Below are positions 18,413-28,619 of a stretch of 64,000 nucleotides of DNA, one piece after another; positions within the stretch are counted from its first letter, which is position 1; every line of letters starts with the position of its first letter. The stretch spans positions 2,159,731-2,223,730 of the forward strand of contig NZ_KI421511.1 in NCBI RefSeq assembly GCF_000473265.1, written 5' to 3'. Source of the DNA: Amycolatopsis thermoflava N1165 (GTDB lineage: Bacteria > Actinomycetota > Actinomycetes > Mycobacteriales > Pseudonocardiaceae). The notes beneath the pieces were generated by a model. It saw only the letters and a program-made list of their open reading frames with translations. It was not told the origin of the DNA and made no database searches. Position numbers and translations under genes: made by a program.

Positions 18413-19065
18413 CCGAACCCGCCTTCGTGCGGGACACCCGCGCGGCCTACGACGCCATCGCCGGCGAGTTCGCCGAGTGGATCCGCGACGAGCTGGCGGT
18501 CAAACCGCTCGACCGCGCCGTGCTGGCCGCGTTCGCCGAACTGGCGGACGGGCCGGTCGCGGACGTCGGCTGCGGCTCTGGCCGAATCACGGCGCACCTG
18601 CGGGGCCTCGGCGTGGACGCGTTCGGCATCGACCTCTCCCCCGAGATGGTCGCCGTGGCCCGGCGCACCCACCCGGGCGTCCGCTTCGAGGTCGGGTCGA
18701 TGACCGCACTCGACCTCCCCGACGGTAGCCTGGGCGGGCTGGTGGCCTGGTATTCGATCATCCATGTCCCGCCGGGCACCCTGCCCGGGGTGCTCGCCGG
18801 GTTCCGCCGGGTCCTCGCGCCCGGCGGCTGGCTGCAATTGGCGTTCGACGTCGGCGACGAGCCCGTGCACCGCGACGAGATCGGCGGGCACCGGGTGAGC
18901 CTGGACTTCCACCAGCGCCGCGTGGACGAGGTGGCGGCCCTGCTCACCGGGGCCGGGTTCGAGGTGCGCGCCCGGCTGGAGCGCGCACCCTACGAAGCGG
19001 GGCCGTTCCCCGAAACGGCCCCGCAGGCGTTCGTCCTGGCCCGGCGGCCCGCTCAGGCCTCCTGA
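18409..19065 (+). CDS. class I SAM-dependent methyltransferase
   Basis: The 218-residue protein has the SAM-binding motif VADVGCGSGRITAHL (about residues 50-64), an acidic end of strand 2 (FGIDLSPEMVAVAR) and the post-motif LRRVLAPGG-like segment FRRVLAPGGWLQLAFDVG. Substrate is not predictable. Its start overlaps the thioesterase stop by four bases. It converges on phoD with a 13-base overlap of coding ends. Confidence 0.85.
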   Translation: MTEPAFVRDTRAAYDAIAGEFAEWIRDELAVKPLDRAVLAAFAELADGPVADVGCGSGRITAHLRGLGVDAFGIDLSPEMVAVARRTHPGVRFEVGSMTALDLPDGSLGGLVAWYSIIHVPPGTLPGVLAGFRRVLAPGGWLQLAFDVGDEPVHRDEIGGHRVSLDFHQRRVDEVAALLTGAGFEVRARLERAPYEAGPFPETAPQAFVLARRPAQAS

Positions 19066-20648
19066 ACGCCCGGCCGCCGGTCCTCCACGACGTAGCTGGC
19101 GCGCGTGCTGATCGGCGCGCCCGGCTTCGTCACGTACGGCACGACCCGGAAGTCGCTGCGCCAGCGCTGCCGGTTCACGTTGACCCGCACGTAGCCCCGC
19201 TGGGCGTTGAAGAACTTCATGTGCGGGTTGGCCGCCAGGAAGTTCGTGCCGTCGGTGTTCATGTCCGCGCCGTCGCCGCCGCTGGTGATCGAGGTGCCGA
19301 CGAACTCGCTGCCGACGGTGGCCGAGCCCGGGTCGGCGTAGTCGCGCTTGAGGTCCCAGGCGTAGTTCTGGTGCCGGTCGCCGGTGATCACGACCAGGTT
19401 GCGCACGTCCCGGTCCTGGGCGGCGGCCAGCACCTTGTTGCGCTCGGCGACGTAGCCGTCCCACGGGTCCAGCCACACGTCCACCGGCGCACCCGGGTCG
19501 CGGTCGGTCTGGCCCATCGGCGCCTGGTTGCCCAGCACCTGCCAGCGCGCCTTCGACTGCGAGAAACCGTCGATGAGCCACTCCCGCTGCTGCGGGCCGA
19601 GCAGGGTGCGCTCCGGGTCGAGCCGCTCGGTGCAGGTGGCCGAGTTGCCGTCGCCGCAGGGCTGGTCGTCGCGGTACTGGCGGGTGTCCAGCATCGTGAT
19701 CTCGGCCAGCTGCCCGTAGGAGAGGCGGCGGTGCAGCCGCACGTTCGGGCCGGCGGGCATCTGCGTGTGCCGGTAGGGCAGGTTCTCGTAGTTGGCCTGG
19801 AACGCCTGGGCACGGCGCTGCCGGAACACGGCCGGGTCCTGGTCGGGCTCGGTGTCGGCCTGCGAGATGTCACCGGCCCAGTTGTTCTCGACCTCGTGGT
19901 CGTCGATGGTGTGGATCCAGGGGAAGCGGGCGTGCGCGGCCTGCAGCGGTGCCTCCGCCTTGTAGAGCGCGTACTGCAGGCGGTAGCGGGCGAGGTCGAA
20001 GGTCTCGGTCTTGAACTTGTCCTCGACGGTCACGCCGCGCTTGTTGGTGCCCACGCCGGACTCGTACAGGTAGTCGCCGAGGTGCACGACGAAGTCCAGG
20101 TCCTCGGCGGCCATGTGCTCGTAGGCGGTGTAGTAGCCGTCCTGCCAGGCCTGGCACGAGGCGAACGCGAAGTTCAGCTCCCGCGGCGACGACCACAGCG
20201 CGGGCGCGGTGCGGGTGCGGCCGACCATCGAGATCTCGCCGCCGACGCGGAACCGGTAGAAGTACTCGTGGTCGGGCGCCAGCCCGGAGATCTCCGGGTG
20301 CACCGAGTGGCCCAGCTCGGGGGTGGCGATCGCGCTGCCCCGCCGAACCACGGCGCGGAACCGCTCGTCGTGGGCCACCTCGTACTCGACCCGGACCGGG
20401 ACCGCGGGCATGCCGCCCGCGCCGTCGGCGGCGAACGGCTCCGGGGCGAGCCGGGTCCACAACACGACTCCGTCGGGGGCCGGGTCGCCGGAGGCGACGC
20501 CGAGCGTGAACGGGTTGGTCCCCTTGACGGGGCTGGCGTAGGCATTCGCCGCCGTCCAGGCGCCGGTGCCGAGCAGCACCGCCGCGGCGCCCGCCCCGCT
20601 GAAGCCGAGGAACCGGCGGCGGGACAGGTGGTTCGGGCGCACGACCAT
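19053..20648 (-). CDS. phoD: alkaline phosphatase D (PhoD), Tat-exported
   Basis: The 531-residue protein begins with a clear twin-arginine signal (SRRRFLGFSGAG) and a hydrophobic stretch ending at ANAYA near residue 38. The PhoD N-terminal domain (FTLGVASGDPAPDGVVLWTRL) is followed by the metallophosphoesterase core: FVHLGDYLYESG-type motif DFVVHLGDYLYE, IDDHEVENNWAGD, VLGNQAPMGQ and VITGDRHQNYAWDL. PhoD is a secreted Ca/Fe-dependent phosphodiesterase/phosphomonoesterase that releases phosphate. No Pho box was found by eye. Confidence 0.95.
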   Translation of the reverse strand: MVVRPNHLSRRRFLGFSGAGAAAVLLGTGAWTAANAYASPVKGTNPFTLGVASGDPAPDGVVLWTRLAPEPFAADGAGGMPAVPVRVEYEVAHDERFRAVVRRGSAIATPELGHSVHPEISGLAPDHEYFYRFRVGGEISMVGRTRTAPALWSSPRELNFAFASCQAWQDGYYTAYEHMAAEDLDFVVHLGDYLYESGVGTNKRGVTVEDKFKTETFDLARYRLQYALYKAEAPLQAAHARFPWIHTIDDHEVENNWAGDISQADTEPDQDPAVFRQRRAQAFQANYENLPYRHTQMPAGPNVRLHRRLSYGQLAEITMLDTRQYRDDQPCGDGNSATCTERLDPERTLLGPQQREWLIDGFSQSKARWQVLGNQAPMGQTDRDPGAPVDVWLDPWDGYVAERNKVLAAAQDRDVRNLVVITGDRHQNYAWDLKRDYADPGSATVGSEFVGTSITSGGDGADMNTDGTNFLAANPHMKFFNAQRGYVRVNVNRQRWRSDFRVVPYVTKPGAPISTRASYVVEDRRPGVQEA

Positions 20649-20755
20649 GTGAGGTCCTCCTGTGGTGGGATGGGAGCACCAGGATGCTCACGGCCCGACA
20701 TGACCGTCAGCGTCCGGACGGGCGAACCACAGGTGAACGGAAACGATCAACTCGA

Positions 20756-21220
20756 ATGTTCCGGATTCTCTTCTACCAGCCGGAGATCCCGCCCAACACG
20801 GGCAACGCGATCCGGCTCGCGGCCAACTCGGGCTGCCAGCTGCACCTCGTCGAGCCGCTGGGCTTCCAGTTCGAGGACAAGCACCTGCGCCGCGCCGGGC
20901 TGGACTACCACGACCTGGCCGACGTGCACGTGCACCCGGACCTGGACAGCGCGTGGAAGGCGCTGCTGCCGGCCAACGTGTACGCGTTCAGCGCCGGCGC
21001 CACCCGGTGGTACACCGAGGTGGCGTACCAGCCGGGCGACGTGCTGCTGTTCGGGCCCGAATCGTCCGGGCTGCCCGCCGCCGTGCAGGACGCCCCGCAG
21101 GTCACCGACCGCGTGCGCGTGCCGATGAAGCCGGGGGTCCGCTCGCTCAACCTGGCCAACACCGCCGCCATCGCGGTGTTCGAGGCCTGGCGGCAGCAGG
21201 GTTTCCCCGGCGGCGTCTAG
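20756..21220 (+). CDS. trmL: tRNA (cytidine(34)-2'-O)-methyltransferase, SPOUT class
   Basis: The 154-residue protein is the small SPOUT form: MFRILFYQPEIPPNTGNAIRL, the knot region LLFGPESSGLP, and MKPGVRSLNLANTAAIAVFE. These match TrmL, which methylates the wobble nucleotide of leucine tRNAs. The ATG at 20756 fits the family start exactly. It is divergent from phoD and converges on the DUF2267 gene, with the two stops sharing a CTAG. Confidence 0.92.
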   Translation: MFRILFYQPEIPPNTGNAIRLAANSGCQLHLVEPLGFQFEDKHLRRAGLDYHDLADVHVHPDLDSAWKALLPANVYAFSAGATRWYTEVAYQPGDVLLFGPESSGLPAAVQDAPQVTDRVRVPMKPGVRSLNLANTAAIAVFEAWRQQGFPGGV

Positions 21221-21618
21221 CGGTGCTCGTTCACTGGCGCCGTGGACAGCAGGTCGTCGCGGTAGTCGCCGGGCAGCTGCTGGACCAGGTCGTCGAACTC
21301 GCCCTTGCTCACGCCCGCCTTCAGCGCGGCGATGACGGCCCGGGCGTGCTCGCGGGCGCCGTCCTGTGTGCAGCCGTGGCCTTCGGCGTCCATGACGCGC
21401 CGGTAGAACTCCTCGACGCCGAAGGACGCGCCTTCGCCGGTGGCGGGCAGCGCCTTCTTGATGCCGGCGGGCAGCTGTCCGGCCAGGTCACCCGGCTCAC
21501 CGCCGGCGAGCCGCTGCCCCAGCACGGTCAGGGTCGCGCGGGTGGCGTCCGCCGCGTGCCCGGCGTCCTCGAGGCCCGCGGTCTTCCGCACGGCAGCGAC
21601 GATTTCCTGTTCCTTCAT
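21217..21618 (-). CDS. DUF2267-like small protein
   Basis: The 133-residue protein starts at ATG 21618 behind GGGAGGTG. It is all-helical and acidic. ATLTVLGQRLAGGEPGDLAGQLPAGIKKAL followed by a second similar half (VIAALKAGVSKGEFDDLVQQLPGDY) is the duplicated pattern of DUF2267 proteins, whose function is unknown. It lies downstream of the KAP-like NTPase gene on the same strand, with 59 bases between. Confidence 0.8.
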   Translation of the reverse strand: MKEQEIVAAVRKTAGLEDAGHAADATRATLTVLGQRLAGGEPGDLAGQLPAGIKKALPATGEGASFGVEEFYRRVMDAEGHGCTQDGAREHARAVIAALKAGVSKGEFDDLVQQLPGDYRDDLLSTAPVNEHR

Positions 21619-21677
21619 CACACCTCCCGTGGATCGCTTCCGGGAGGCGCATACCCGGCCGGGCCGGGCCCGACACG

Positions 21678-24428
21678 TCACCCGGCCTCCGGGGGCGCCA
21701 CCGCGTCCAGCCCCCACGCCTCGCGGAACGCGCTGACCGTCAGCCACGCCAGCCGGGCGTTCACCGCGAACAGCTGGCGCACCGAGGTGAGCGTGTCGAA
21801 GGAGGCGTCACCTTCGCTGTCCCGGCCGCGCGCCAGCTCGGCCTCGCCGAAGCCGTCGCCGAAGACCTCCCGGATCGTGCCCAGGTAGTAGAGGTAGCCG
21901 AGGGTTTCGAGCTGGACCCGGCGCAGTCCCTCGTCGTCGCCGGGCGAGACGGGCGGTCGCGCCGCCGCCGTCAGCAGGACCGGCGCGTCCGGCACGGCGT
22001 GCGCCTCGACGTGCCGGACCAGCTCGCTGGCCCGCGCGTGGTCGTACGCCTCGCGCGCGACGACCGTGCGCAACCCGGCGAGCTTGCCCTTCAGGTCCTC
22101 GTCGACCACCCGGCGGCACACCGCGTCGAGTGACCCGGGCTCGGCGGTCACCAGCCGCGCGACGCGGATCAGCTCCCGCGGCAGCCCGCCGGCCAGGCAG
22201 TGGCAGAGGCAGACGAACGGCTCGGGCAGGCCCAGCACGCGGGCGCCGAGCACGGCACCGGCGTCCGGCAGCCGCAGGTGGTCCAGCCGGAAGATCATGT
22301 CGAAGGCGCTGTCGAACGCGTCCCGCACCGGCAGCCCACGCCGTTCGAACGACGCGAGCGCGTCCTCGGACACCGACACCAGGAACAGGAACCCGGGCAC
22401 GTCCAGGTTGAACAGGGCCTTGACCTCGTTGACGAAGTCCTGCGCCTCCTCCGGCGAGAGGATCTTGTCCAGCTCGTCGAGCACGATCACCACCGAGGGC
22501 GTGGCGATGTCCGGCAGGCGGGAGACGCAGTCGATCGTGGTGCGGAGGAACTCGCCGAACTCGTGCACGATCTGCGGGTAGCTGCGCGGCTGGCGGGTCA
22601 GCTCGCGGGAGTCGCTGAGCCCGGTCTCCGCCCCGAACAGCAGGCCCACTTTGCCCGACCACCCCGAGGTGTGCTTCTGCTGGAATTCGATGCCGTCCAG
22701 GGTTTCCCTGGCCAGGTCCCGCAGTCCGGGCAGGTCCCGCGGCCTGCGGGTGAGGGCGGGCGCGGGCGCCCGCGCGAACCGGCGACGCCGCGCCAGGTAC
22801 AGCACGGTCACCCCGGCCAGCACGACGACGAGCGGCCACCACATGGCCGACAGCCAGCTGCCGAAGTCCTGGCGCGGCCCGCTGACCGCGGCCGCGCCGA
22901 CGAACCCGACCACGACCCACAGGACGACGGCGGCCAGCAACGGCGCGGCGGGCCGCAGCAGCGCGAGCCGCTCGGTCCACCGCGGGGGCCGGTCCTTGAT
23001 CCGCGCGGCGCAGAACCCGAGCACCTCGGCGCAGGTGCGCGCGAAGAGGTGGAGGACGAACTCGCGGGCGTCGTAGCGCACTGGGACGCTTTCCAGGACC
23101 ACGATGTGCTGCCTGCCCGCCTCGAGGAACCGGCCGGCCTGGTAAGCCTCCAGCAGGGTGGACTTGCCCGCGCCGCGCGGCCCGGCCACGCCGATGGCCC
23201 CGCCGCTGATCCCGCTGGTGAGCCGGCGCAGCCGGGTGAACGCGGCGGTGTCGACGATGCGGTCACCCGCGCGCATCAGCCCGAGCCCGGCGCGGTTGAG
23301 CTCCGGCAGCACCGTGCTGAACGACGGGTTCACCGCCTCGTTCAGGTGCCGGGTGACCGCCGGGAGCACCGCGCGCATCGCCGCGGACCGCCAGTCCCGC
23401 TCGGCCTGTCCGGCGCGGACCCGCAACGCGTCCCGCGTCGCGGTCCACTTCGCGCTGCCGCGCCGCTCCGGGTCCTGCGACAGCCGGGCGGGCACCAGCC
23501 CGGGGCTCAGCGACAGCGGGCCGCCCAGCACGAGGACCAGCAGGGTGACACCGTCGGCGAGCAACCACACCTGCCAGTCCGGCCACGGCAACGGGATCAC
23601 GTGCGACAACAGCAGGTAGGCCGCCACCGCGGCCACCGCGGCGGTGAGCGTGGTCCGCGCGACGACCGGCGGCGGGATGCGGCGTCCCGGCTCCTCGTCC
23701 TTCTCGGGGCTGAAGGTCGCCAGGCACGCCGTCAGGAACACGAACCCGGCGGCCAGCCCGGCCAGCACCCACACCACGGTGGCCCAGAACGGCCCCATCG
23801 CCGCCTTCGACGACGGCCACAGCCGCCACAGCACCAGCAGGAACGTCGTCGCGATGGCGGTCGTCACCGGCCAGCCGGCGCCGGCGCGGGCGGGCTTGCC
23901 GGTGAACCTCGTGCCGGCCCGGGCGATCAGCCGGTGAGCCCACCGCAGCGCGAACCCGCCCGCCACCGCCCCGGCCACGAAGATCCAGAACCGCGCGCCG
24001 CCGCTCAGCGACGTCTGGCCGAGCTGCCACGTCGCGAGCGGGAACACCAGGCCCGGCCACATCGCGGCGCCGGTCAGCGCGTGGCCCTTCCGGTCCCGGG
24101 CCGACGGCGTTCGGGCGGCCGGCGTGGCGTCGCGTTGCTCGTGGTCGGCCAGCGCCTGCCGGGCCAGCCGCAGCCCCGCGATCTCCGGGTTGGTGTGCCG
24201 CAGGATGCCCTGGCTGCCGCGCAGCACCGCCGACCGCACGTGCGCCCGCACGCCCGCCCGGTCGGCCTCGGCCACGCGACGGCCGAGCTCGGTGGCGACC
24301 GAGGGGTCGGCCAGCGCTTCGTCGACGAGGTCCGGCAGGCGGTCGCGCAGTTCCGCGACCAGCGCGTCCGGCGGGGCGTCCGCCGTGTCACCCCGTGTCC
24401 CGGCGGACGCCTCGTGCAGTGCGGTCAT
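21678..24428 (-). CDS. large membrane P-loop NTPase, KAP-like
   Basis: The 916-residue protein has a soluble N-terminus (1-120) and about six predicted helices between 124 and 300. The NTPase domain has Walker A GPRGAGKST at 416-424 and Walker B VVIVLDELD at 646-654. Two further helices (about 493-515 and 528-546) sit between Walker A and Walker B, which is the hallmark of KAP NTPases (Kidins220/ARMS, PifA). A helical C-terminus follows. KAP proteins are linked to membrane-associated signalling and, with PifA, to phage exclusion. It is alone on its strand apart from the DUF2267 gene downstream. The family call is from domain layout, and the role is open. Confidence 0.7.
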   Translation of the reverse strand: MTALHEASAGTRGDTADAPPDALVAELRDRLPDLVDEALADPSVATELGRRVAEADRAGVRAHVRSAVLRGSQGILRHTNPEIAGLRLARQALADHEQRDATPAARTPSARDRKGHALTGAAMWPGLVFPLATWQLGQTSLSGGARFWIFVAGAVAGGFALRWAHRLIARAGTRFTGKPARAGAGWPVTTAIATTFLLVLWRLWPSSKAAMGPFWATVVWVLAGLAAGFVFLTACLATFSPEKDEEPGRRIPPPVVARTTLTAAVAAVAAYLLLSHVIPLPWPDWQVWLLADGVTLLVLVLGGPLSLSPGLVPARLSQDPERRGSAKWTATRDALRVRAGQAERDWRSAAMRAVLPAVTRHLNEAVNPSFSTVLPELNRAGLGLMRAGDRIVDTAAFTRLRRLTSGISGGAIGVAGPRGAGKSTLLEAYQAGRFLEAGRQHIVVLESVPVRYDAREFVLHLFARTCAEVLGFCAARIKDRPPRWTERLALLRPAAPLLAAVVLWVVVGFVGAAAVSGPRQDFGSWLSAMWWPLVVVLAGVTVLYLARRRRFARAPAPALTRRPRDLPGLRDLARETLDGIEFQQKHTSGWSGKVGLLFGAETGLSDSRELTRQPRSYPQIVHEFGEFLRTTIDCVSRLPDIATPSVVIVLDELDKILSPEEAQDFVNEVKALFNLDVPGFLFLVSVSEDALASFERRGLPVRDAFDSAFDMIFRLDHLRLPDAGAVLGARVLGLPEPFVCLCHCLAGGLPRELIRVARLVTAEPGSLDAVCRRVVDEDLKGKLAGLRTVVAREAYDHARASELVRHVEAHAVPDAPVLLTAAARPPVSPGDDEGLRRVQLETLGYLYYLGTIREVFGDGFGEAELARGRDSEGDASFDTLTSVRQLFAVNARLAWLTVSAFREAWGLDAVAPPEAG

Positions 24429-24563
24429 GATCGAGCACTGTATCGGCGCACGCCCCGGGCGGCCCGCGTTTCGGCGGATCTACGCCCCGACGGTCCGGCT
24501 GTGGCTGGGCCGGTGTGTCACGGACGAGAACCGGTCGTGAACCACCCACACCGAACAACACAC

Positions 24564-25544
24564 CTACGGCAGGCGCTGCCCCACGAACAGCGACGTGCCC
24601 GCGGCGGCGACGAGGGCCAGCGTGCCGAGCAGAACCCACGGCCTGCTGGCGTCGGCTTCCTTCATCTCGTAACCGATCTGCTCGCCGAGGTCGGCGTAGA
24701 CCTCCTTGAGCTGCTCGGCCGAGCCGGCCTGGTAGAACTGCCCGTCCGAGAGGCGCGCGACCTCCTGCAGCGAGCCGTCGTCGACGTCCACCGGCACCTC
24801 GCGGCCGTCGATCTCGACGGTGCCGTGGCTGGTGCCGAAGGAGATCGTGGAGATCGGCACCTGCTGCTTGCGCGCCTCCTGCGCGGCGGTGAACGCGCCG
24901 CGCGGCGCGTACAGGTCGTCGGGCACGGTCTGCTTGCCGTCGCTCATCAGCACGATCCGCGCCGGCGGCGGCCCGTCGGCGCCGCCGACCACCGCCGAAA
25001 AACCCTGGATGGACTGCAGCGCCGCGTAGATGCCTTCGCCGGTCGCGGTCGACTGGGCCAGCTTGAGGTTGTCGATCGCGCTGACCACGCTCTGCCGCTG
25101 CGTCGTCGGCGCCACCAGGACGGTCGCGGTGCCCGCGAACGACACCAGGCCCAGGTTGATGCCGGGTGTGAGGCCCTGCGCGAACTGGGTCGCCGCGTCC
25201 TGGGCCGCCTTGATCCGGGAGGGCTTGACGTCGGTGGCGTCCATGGACAGCGACACGTCCACCACCAGCATCACGGTGGCGCGGTTGCGCGGCACCTTCT
25301 GCTCCGCGGTGGGCCCGGCCAGCCCGACGGTCAGCAGCAGCAGCGACACGATGATCAGCGCGGCAGGCACGTGCCGCGGCCAGCCCTGCGAGCGGGGCGC
25401 GATGCGGTCGAGCAGTTCCAGGTTGGTGAACCGCATGGTGCGGCGCCGACGGGCGCGCTGCGCCAGCACGTAGCCGACCGCCACCGCGGCGACCACGAAC
25501 AGCAGCAGGAACCACCAGGGCGCGCTGAAACCGGAAAGGCTCAT
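24564..25544 (-). CDS. von Willebrand factor A domain membrane protein
   Basis: The 326-residue protein has N-terminal helices (about 10-29 and 58-78), a VWA domain with MIDAS motif VDVSLSMD and IVLMSDGKQT, and a C-terminal helix (about 303-322). It corresponds to Rv1481 in the mycobacterial order moxR1-DUF58-VWA. These genes act together as a MoxR AAA+ chaperone system; VWA proteins are the metal-dependent partner or substrate adaptor. Its ATG overlaps the DUF58 stop (ATGA). Confidence 0.9.
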   Translation of the reverse strand: MSLSGFSAPWWFLLLFVVAAVAVGYVLAQRARRRRTMRFTNLELLDRIAPRSQGWPRHVPAALIIVSLLLLTVGLAGPTAEQKVPRNRATVMLVVDVSLSMDATDVKPSRIKAAQDAATQFAQGLTPGINLGLVSFAGTATVLVAPTTQRQSVVSAIDNLKLAQSTATGEGIYAALQSIQGFSAVVGGADGPPPARIVLMSDGKQTVPDDLYAPRGAFTAAQEARKQQVPISTISFGTSHGTVEIDGREVPVDVDDGSLQEVARLSDGQFYQAGSAEQLKEVYADLGEQIGYEMKEADASRPWVLLGTLALVAAAGTSLFVGQRLP

Positions 25545-26493
25545 GCGACGCCCCCGCTCCACCGCCGCTTGCGCGCCACGACGAACCGCACGGTGTCGGC
25601 GATCCAGTCGGAGTCCGTGCGCAGCACCAGGTGCGCCGCCCCGGCCTGCCGCAGCGCCCGCGCCACCTGGTCACGGTGGGCCTGCGCGGCGGCGGCGAAC
25701 TCGCGCCGCAGCAACGCCGAGGCCCGCACCTCGCGTTGTTTGCCGGTCTCCGGGTCGGCCAGCACGACCGTGCCCACCTCCGGCAGGTCGACGTCGCGAG
25801 GGTCGATCACCTCGATGCCGATGAGGTCGTGCCGCGCGGACAACGCGCGCAGCGGGCGCTGCCACCCGGTGCCGCCGAGAAAGTCGGACACCACGACGAC
25901 GAGGCCGCGGCGGCGCGGCGGGCGGCGCAGCTGCTCGACCATGGCGGCGAGGTCGCCCCGGGTGCCCTCGGCCGCACGTGGCATCTCGGCGATCTTGCGC
26001 AGCAGGTTCCGGGCGTGCGCGCGGCCGCCGCGGGCCGGGACGCGTTCGGTCTGGTCCCCGTTGGAGAAGACCGCGCCGAGCCGGTTGCCACCGCCGCCGG
26101 TCAGGTGCGCGATCGCGGCGACCGCGCACACCACCAGGTCGCGCTTCTCGGACAGGGCGGTGCCGAAGTCGAGGCTCGCGGACAGGTCGGCGGCGACCCA
26201 GGTCTCCAGCTCGCGGTCGGCGACCGTCTCGCGGATGTGCGGCTCGGTGGTGCGGGCGGTGACGGCCCAGTCCATGCGGCGCACGTCGTCGCCCGGCTGG
26301 TAGGGCCGCGCCTCGCCCGGCTCGGAGCCGGGGCCGGGCACGAGGCCGAGGTGGTTGCCCTGCAGCAGGCCGTCGAGCCGGCGGCGCACCTCGAGTTCGA
26401 GCATGCGCAGGCCGGCATCGAGCCGTTCACCGCGGAGCACGGGCGGCGCCCACGCGGGCCGGGCGCTGCCGTCGCCGGTGTTTCCCCTGGCCA

Positions 26494-26494
<1 letters not shown>
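25541..26494 (-). CDS. DUF58 domain protein (MoxR-associated)
   Basis: The 317-residue protein starts at GTG 26494, which overlaps the moxR stop. RRLDGLLQGNHLGLVPGPGSEPGEARPYQPGDDVRRMDW contains the DUF58 core (G-x-x-R-x-Y-x-x-G-D-D-x-R-x-x-D-W), and LVVVVSDFLGG belongs to the following VWA-like fold. It corresponds to Rv1480. Its role is taken to be with MoxR and the VWA protein; the activity is not known. Confidence 0.9.
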
Positions 26495-27564
<1,070 letters not shown>

Positions 27565-27684
27565 GGTTCCCTCCTCGCTCACGTTCACCTCTGCGCTGCG
27601 ACCGTACTAGCCGGCCGGGCACGGGAGGTCGCCACGGTAGTCAACTCGCTCAGCGGTGTGACGACTGTGAACTGCCGGGCGGCG

Positions 27685-28230
27685 TCAGGCCAGGCGGTCG
27701 AGGTCCTGCGGCGTGTCGACGTCGGCGCACTCCCCCGGCGCGGCAGGCACCTCCACGATCTCCAGGTGGCCGAGGACGCGCCGCAGGGCCGCCCCGTGCG
27801 GTTCGGCAGGCAGGACGGCGCGCAGGCTCGCGGTGCGCCACACGCCGATGAGCCACTGGCGGCGGCCGGTGTCGTCGGTGAGCAGCGCGCCGTCGGCGTC
27901 GCCGAGCGCCGTGGTGAGCCGCTCCACTGTGGACGGTGTGATCCCGGCCAGGTCCCCGGCGAGCAACACGACCCGGCTCGTGGAGACGTGCCGGAGGCCC
28001 GCGGCGACGGCGGCGACCGGCCCGCCGCCGGGCGGGTCCTCGCGCGCCCAGCGCACCCCGGTGATCCCGTCCCGCGCCGGCCCCACCACGACGACCGGAT
28101 CTGCGCCGGCCACCGCGGCCAGCGCGCGGTGCAGCAAGGGCCGCCCGCCGACCGGCAGCATGGGTTTGTCCACACCGGACATCCGGCGAGCGGAGCCTCC
28201 CGCGAGCACCACGGCGGCCAGGTCGGTCAC
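27685..28230 (-). CDS. mobA: MobA-like molybdenum cofactor guanylyltransferase
   Basis: The 181-residue protein starts at GTG 28230. AVVLAGGSARRMSGVDKPMLPVGGRPLLHRAL is the nucleotidyltransferase signature with GTP-binding loop and conserved Lys, and LLAGDLAGI holds the metal-binding Asp (usual form xCDxP; here GDLAG). DVDTPQDLDRL at the end is the second metal motif. It would attach GMP to molybdopterin. It could also be a paralogous nucleotidyltransferase, since no molybdoenzyme genes lie close. Confidence 0.75.
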   Translation of the reverse strand: MTDLAAVVLAGGSARRMSGVDKPMLPVGGRPLLHRALAAVAGADPVVVVGPARDGITGVRWAREDPPGGGPVAAVAAGLRHVSTSRVVLLAGDLAGITPSTVERLTTALGDADGALLTDDTGRRQWLIGVWRTASLRAVLPAEPHGAALRRVLGHLEIVEVPAAPGECADVDTPQDLDRLA

Positions 28231-28258
28231 GCCGCCCAGGCTAGCCCCGCCGGCGCGG

Positions 28259-28590
28259 GGTGTCTGCCAGAGGTTCCGGCGGGTGACCGGTGCGCCGCCG
28301 TTGCGCGCCAGCCACCACGAACGCCGCGGCCGCCGGGGCGCACTACCCCGCCCGCCGCTGGGCGCCGCGACGCCGCCTGGGCGCGTCTGACAGAGGTTCC
28401 GTCCGGTAACCCGGTGTGCCACCGTTCTGCGCAAGCCACCACAAACGCCACGGCTCCCGCAGCGAGCCCCCCGGCGGCCGCCGGGCACCGCGGCGCCGCC
28501 GATGGCCACCGCCACCAGGGCGCGTCTGACGAAAGACGTCAACTGGTGGCCGGTGGGTTCCGCACCAGCCGGCTAAACGCCACGGCACCC
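28259..28590. repeat. degenerate direct repeats between mobA and ripA-like genes
   Basis: Two copies of about 72 bases start at 28259 and 28382 and share CAGAGGTTCCG, AGCCACCACRAACGCC and CGGC, with roughly 80 per cent identity by eye. A third, more decayed copy starts near 28521 (GCGTCTGAC, then TAAACGCCACGGCACC). The 389-base gap has no gene that I can support. Confidence 0.6.
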
Positions 28591-28619
28591 GCCTGGTCGG
28601 CTACCGCGCCCCGGGCGCG

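Noticed and set aside
22200..26303. 1367-codon open frame on the plus strand
   Set aside because: It lies opposite the KAP-like, VWA and DUF58 genes and has only low-complexity Arg/His/Gly sequence.
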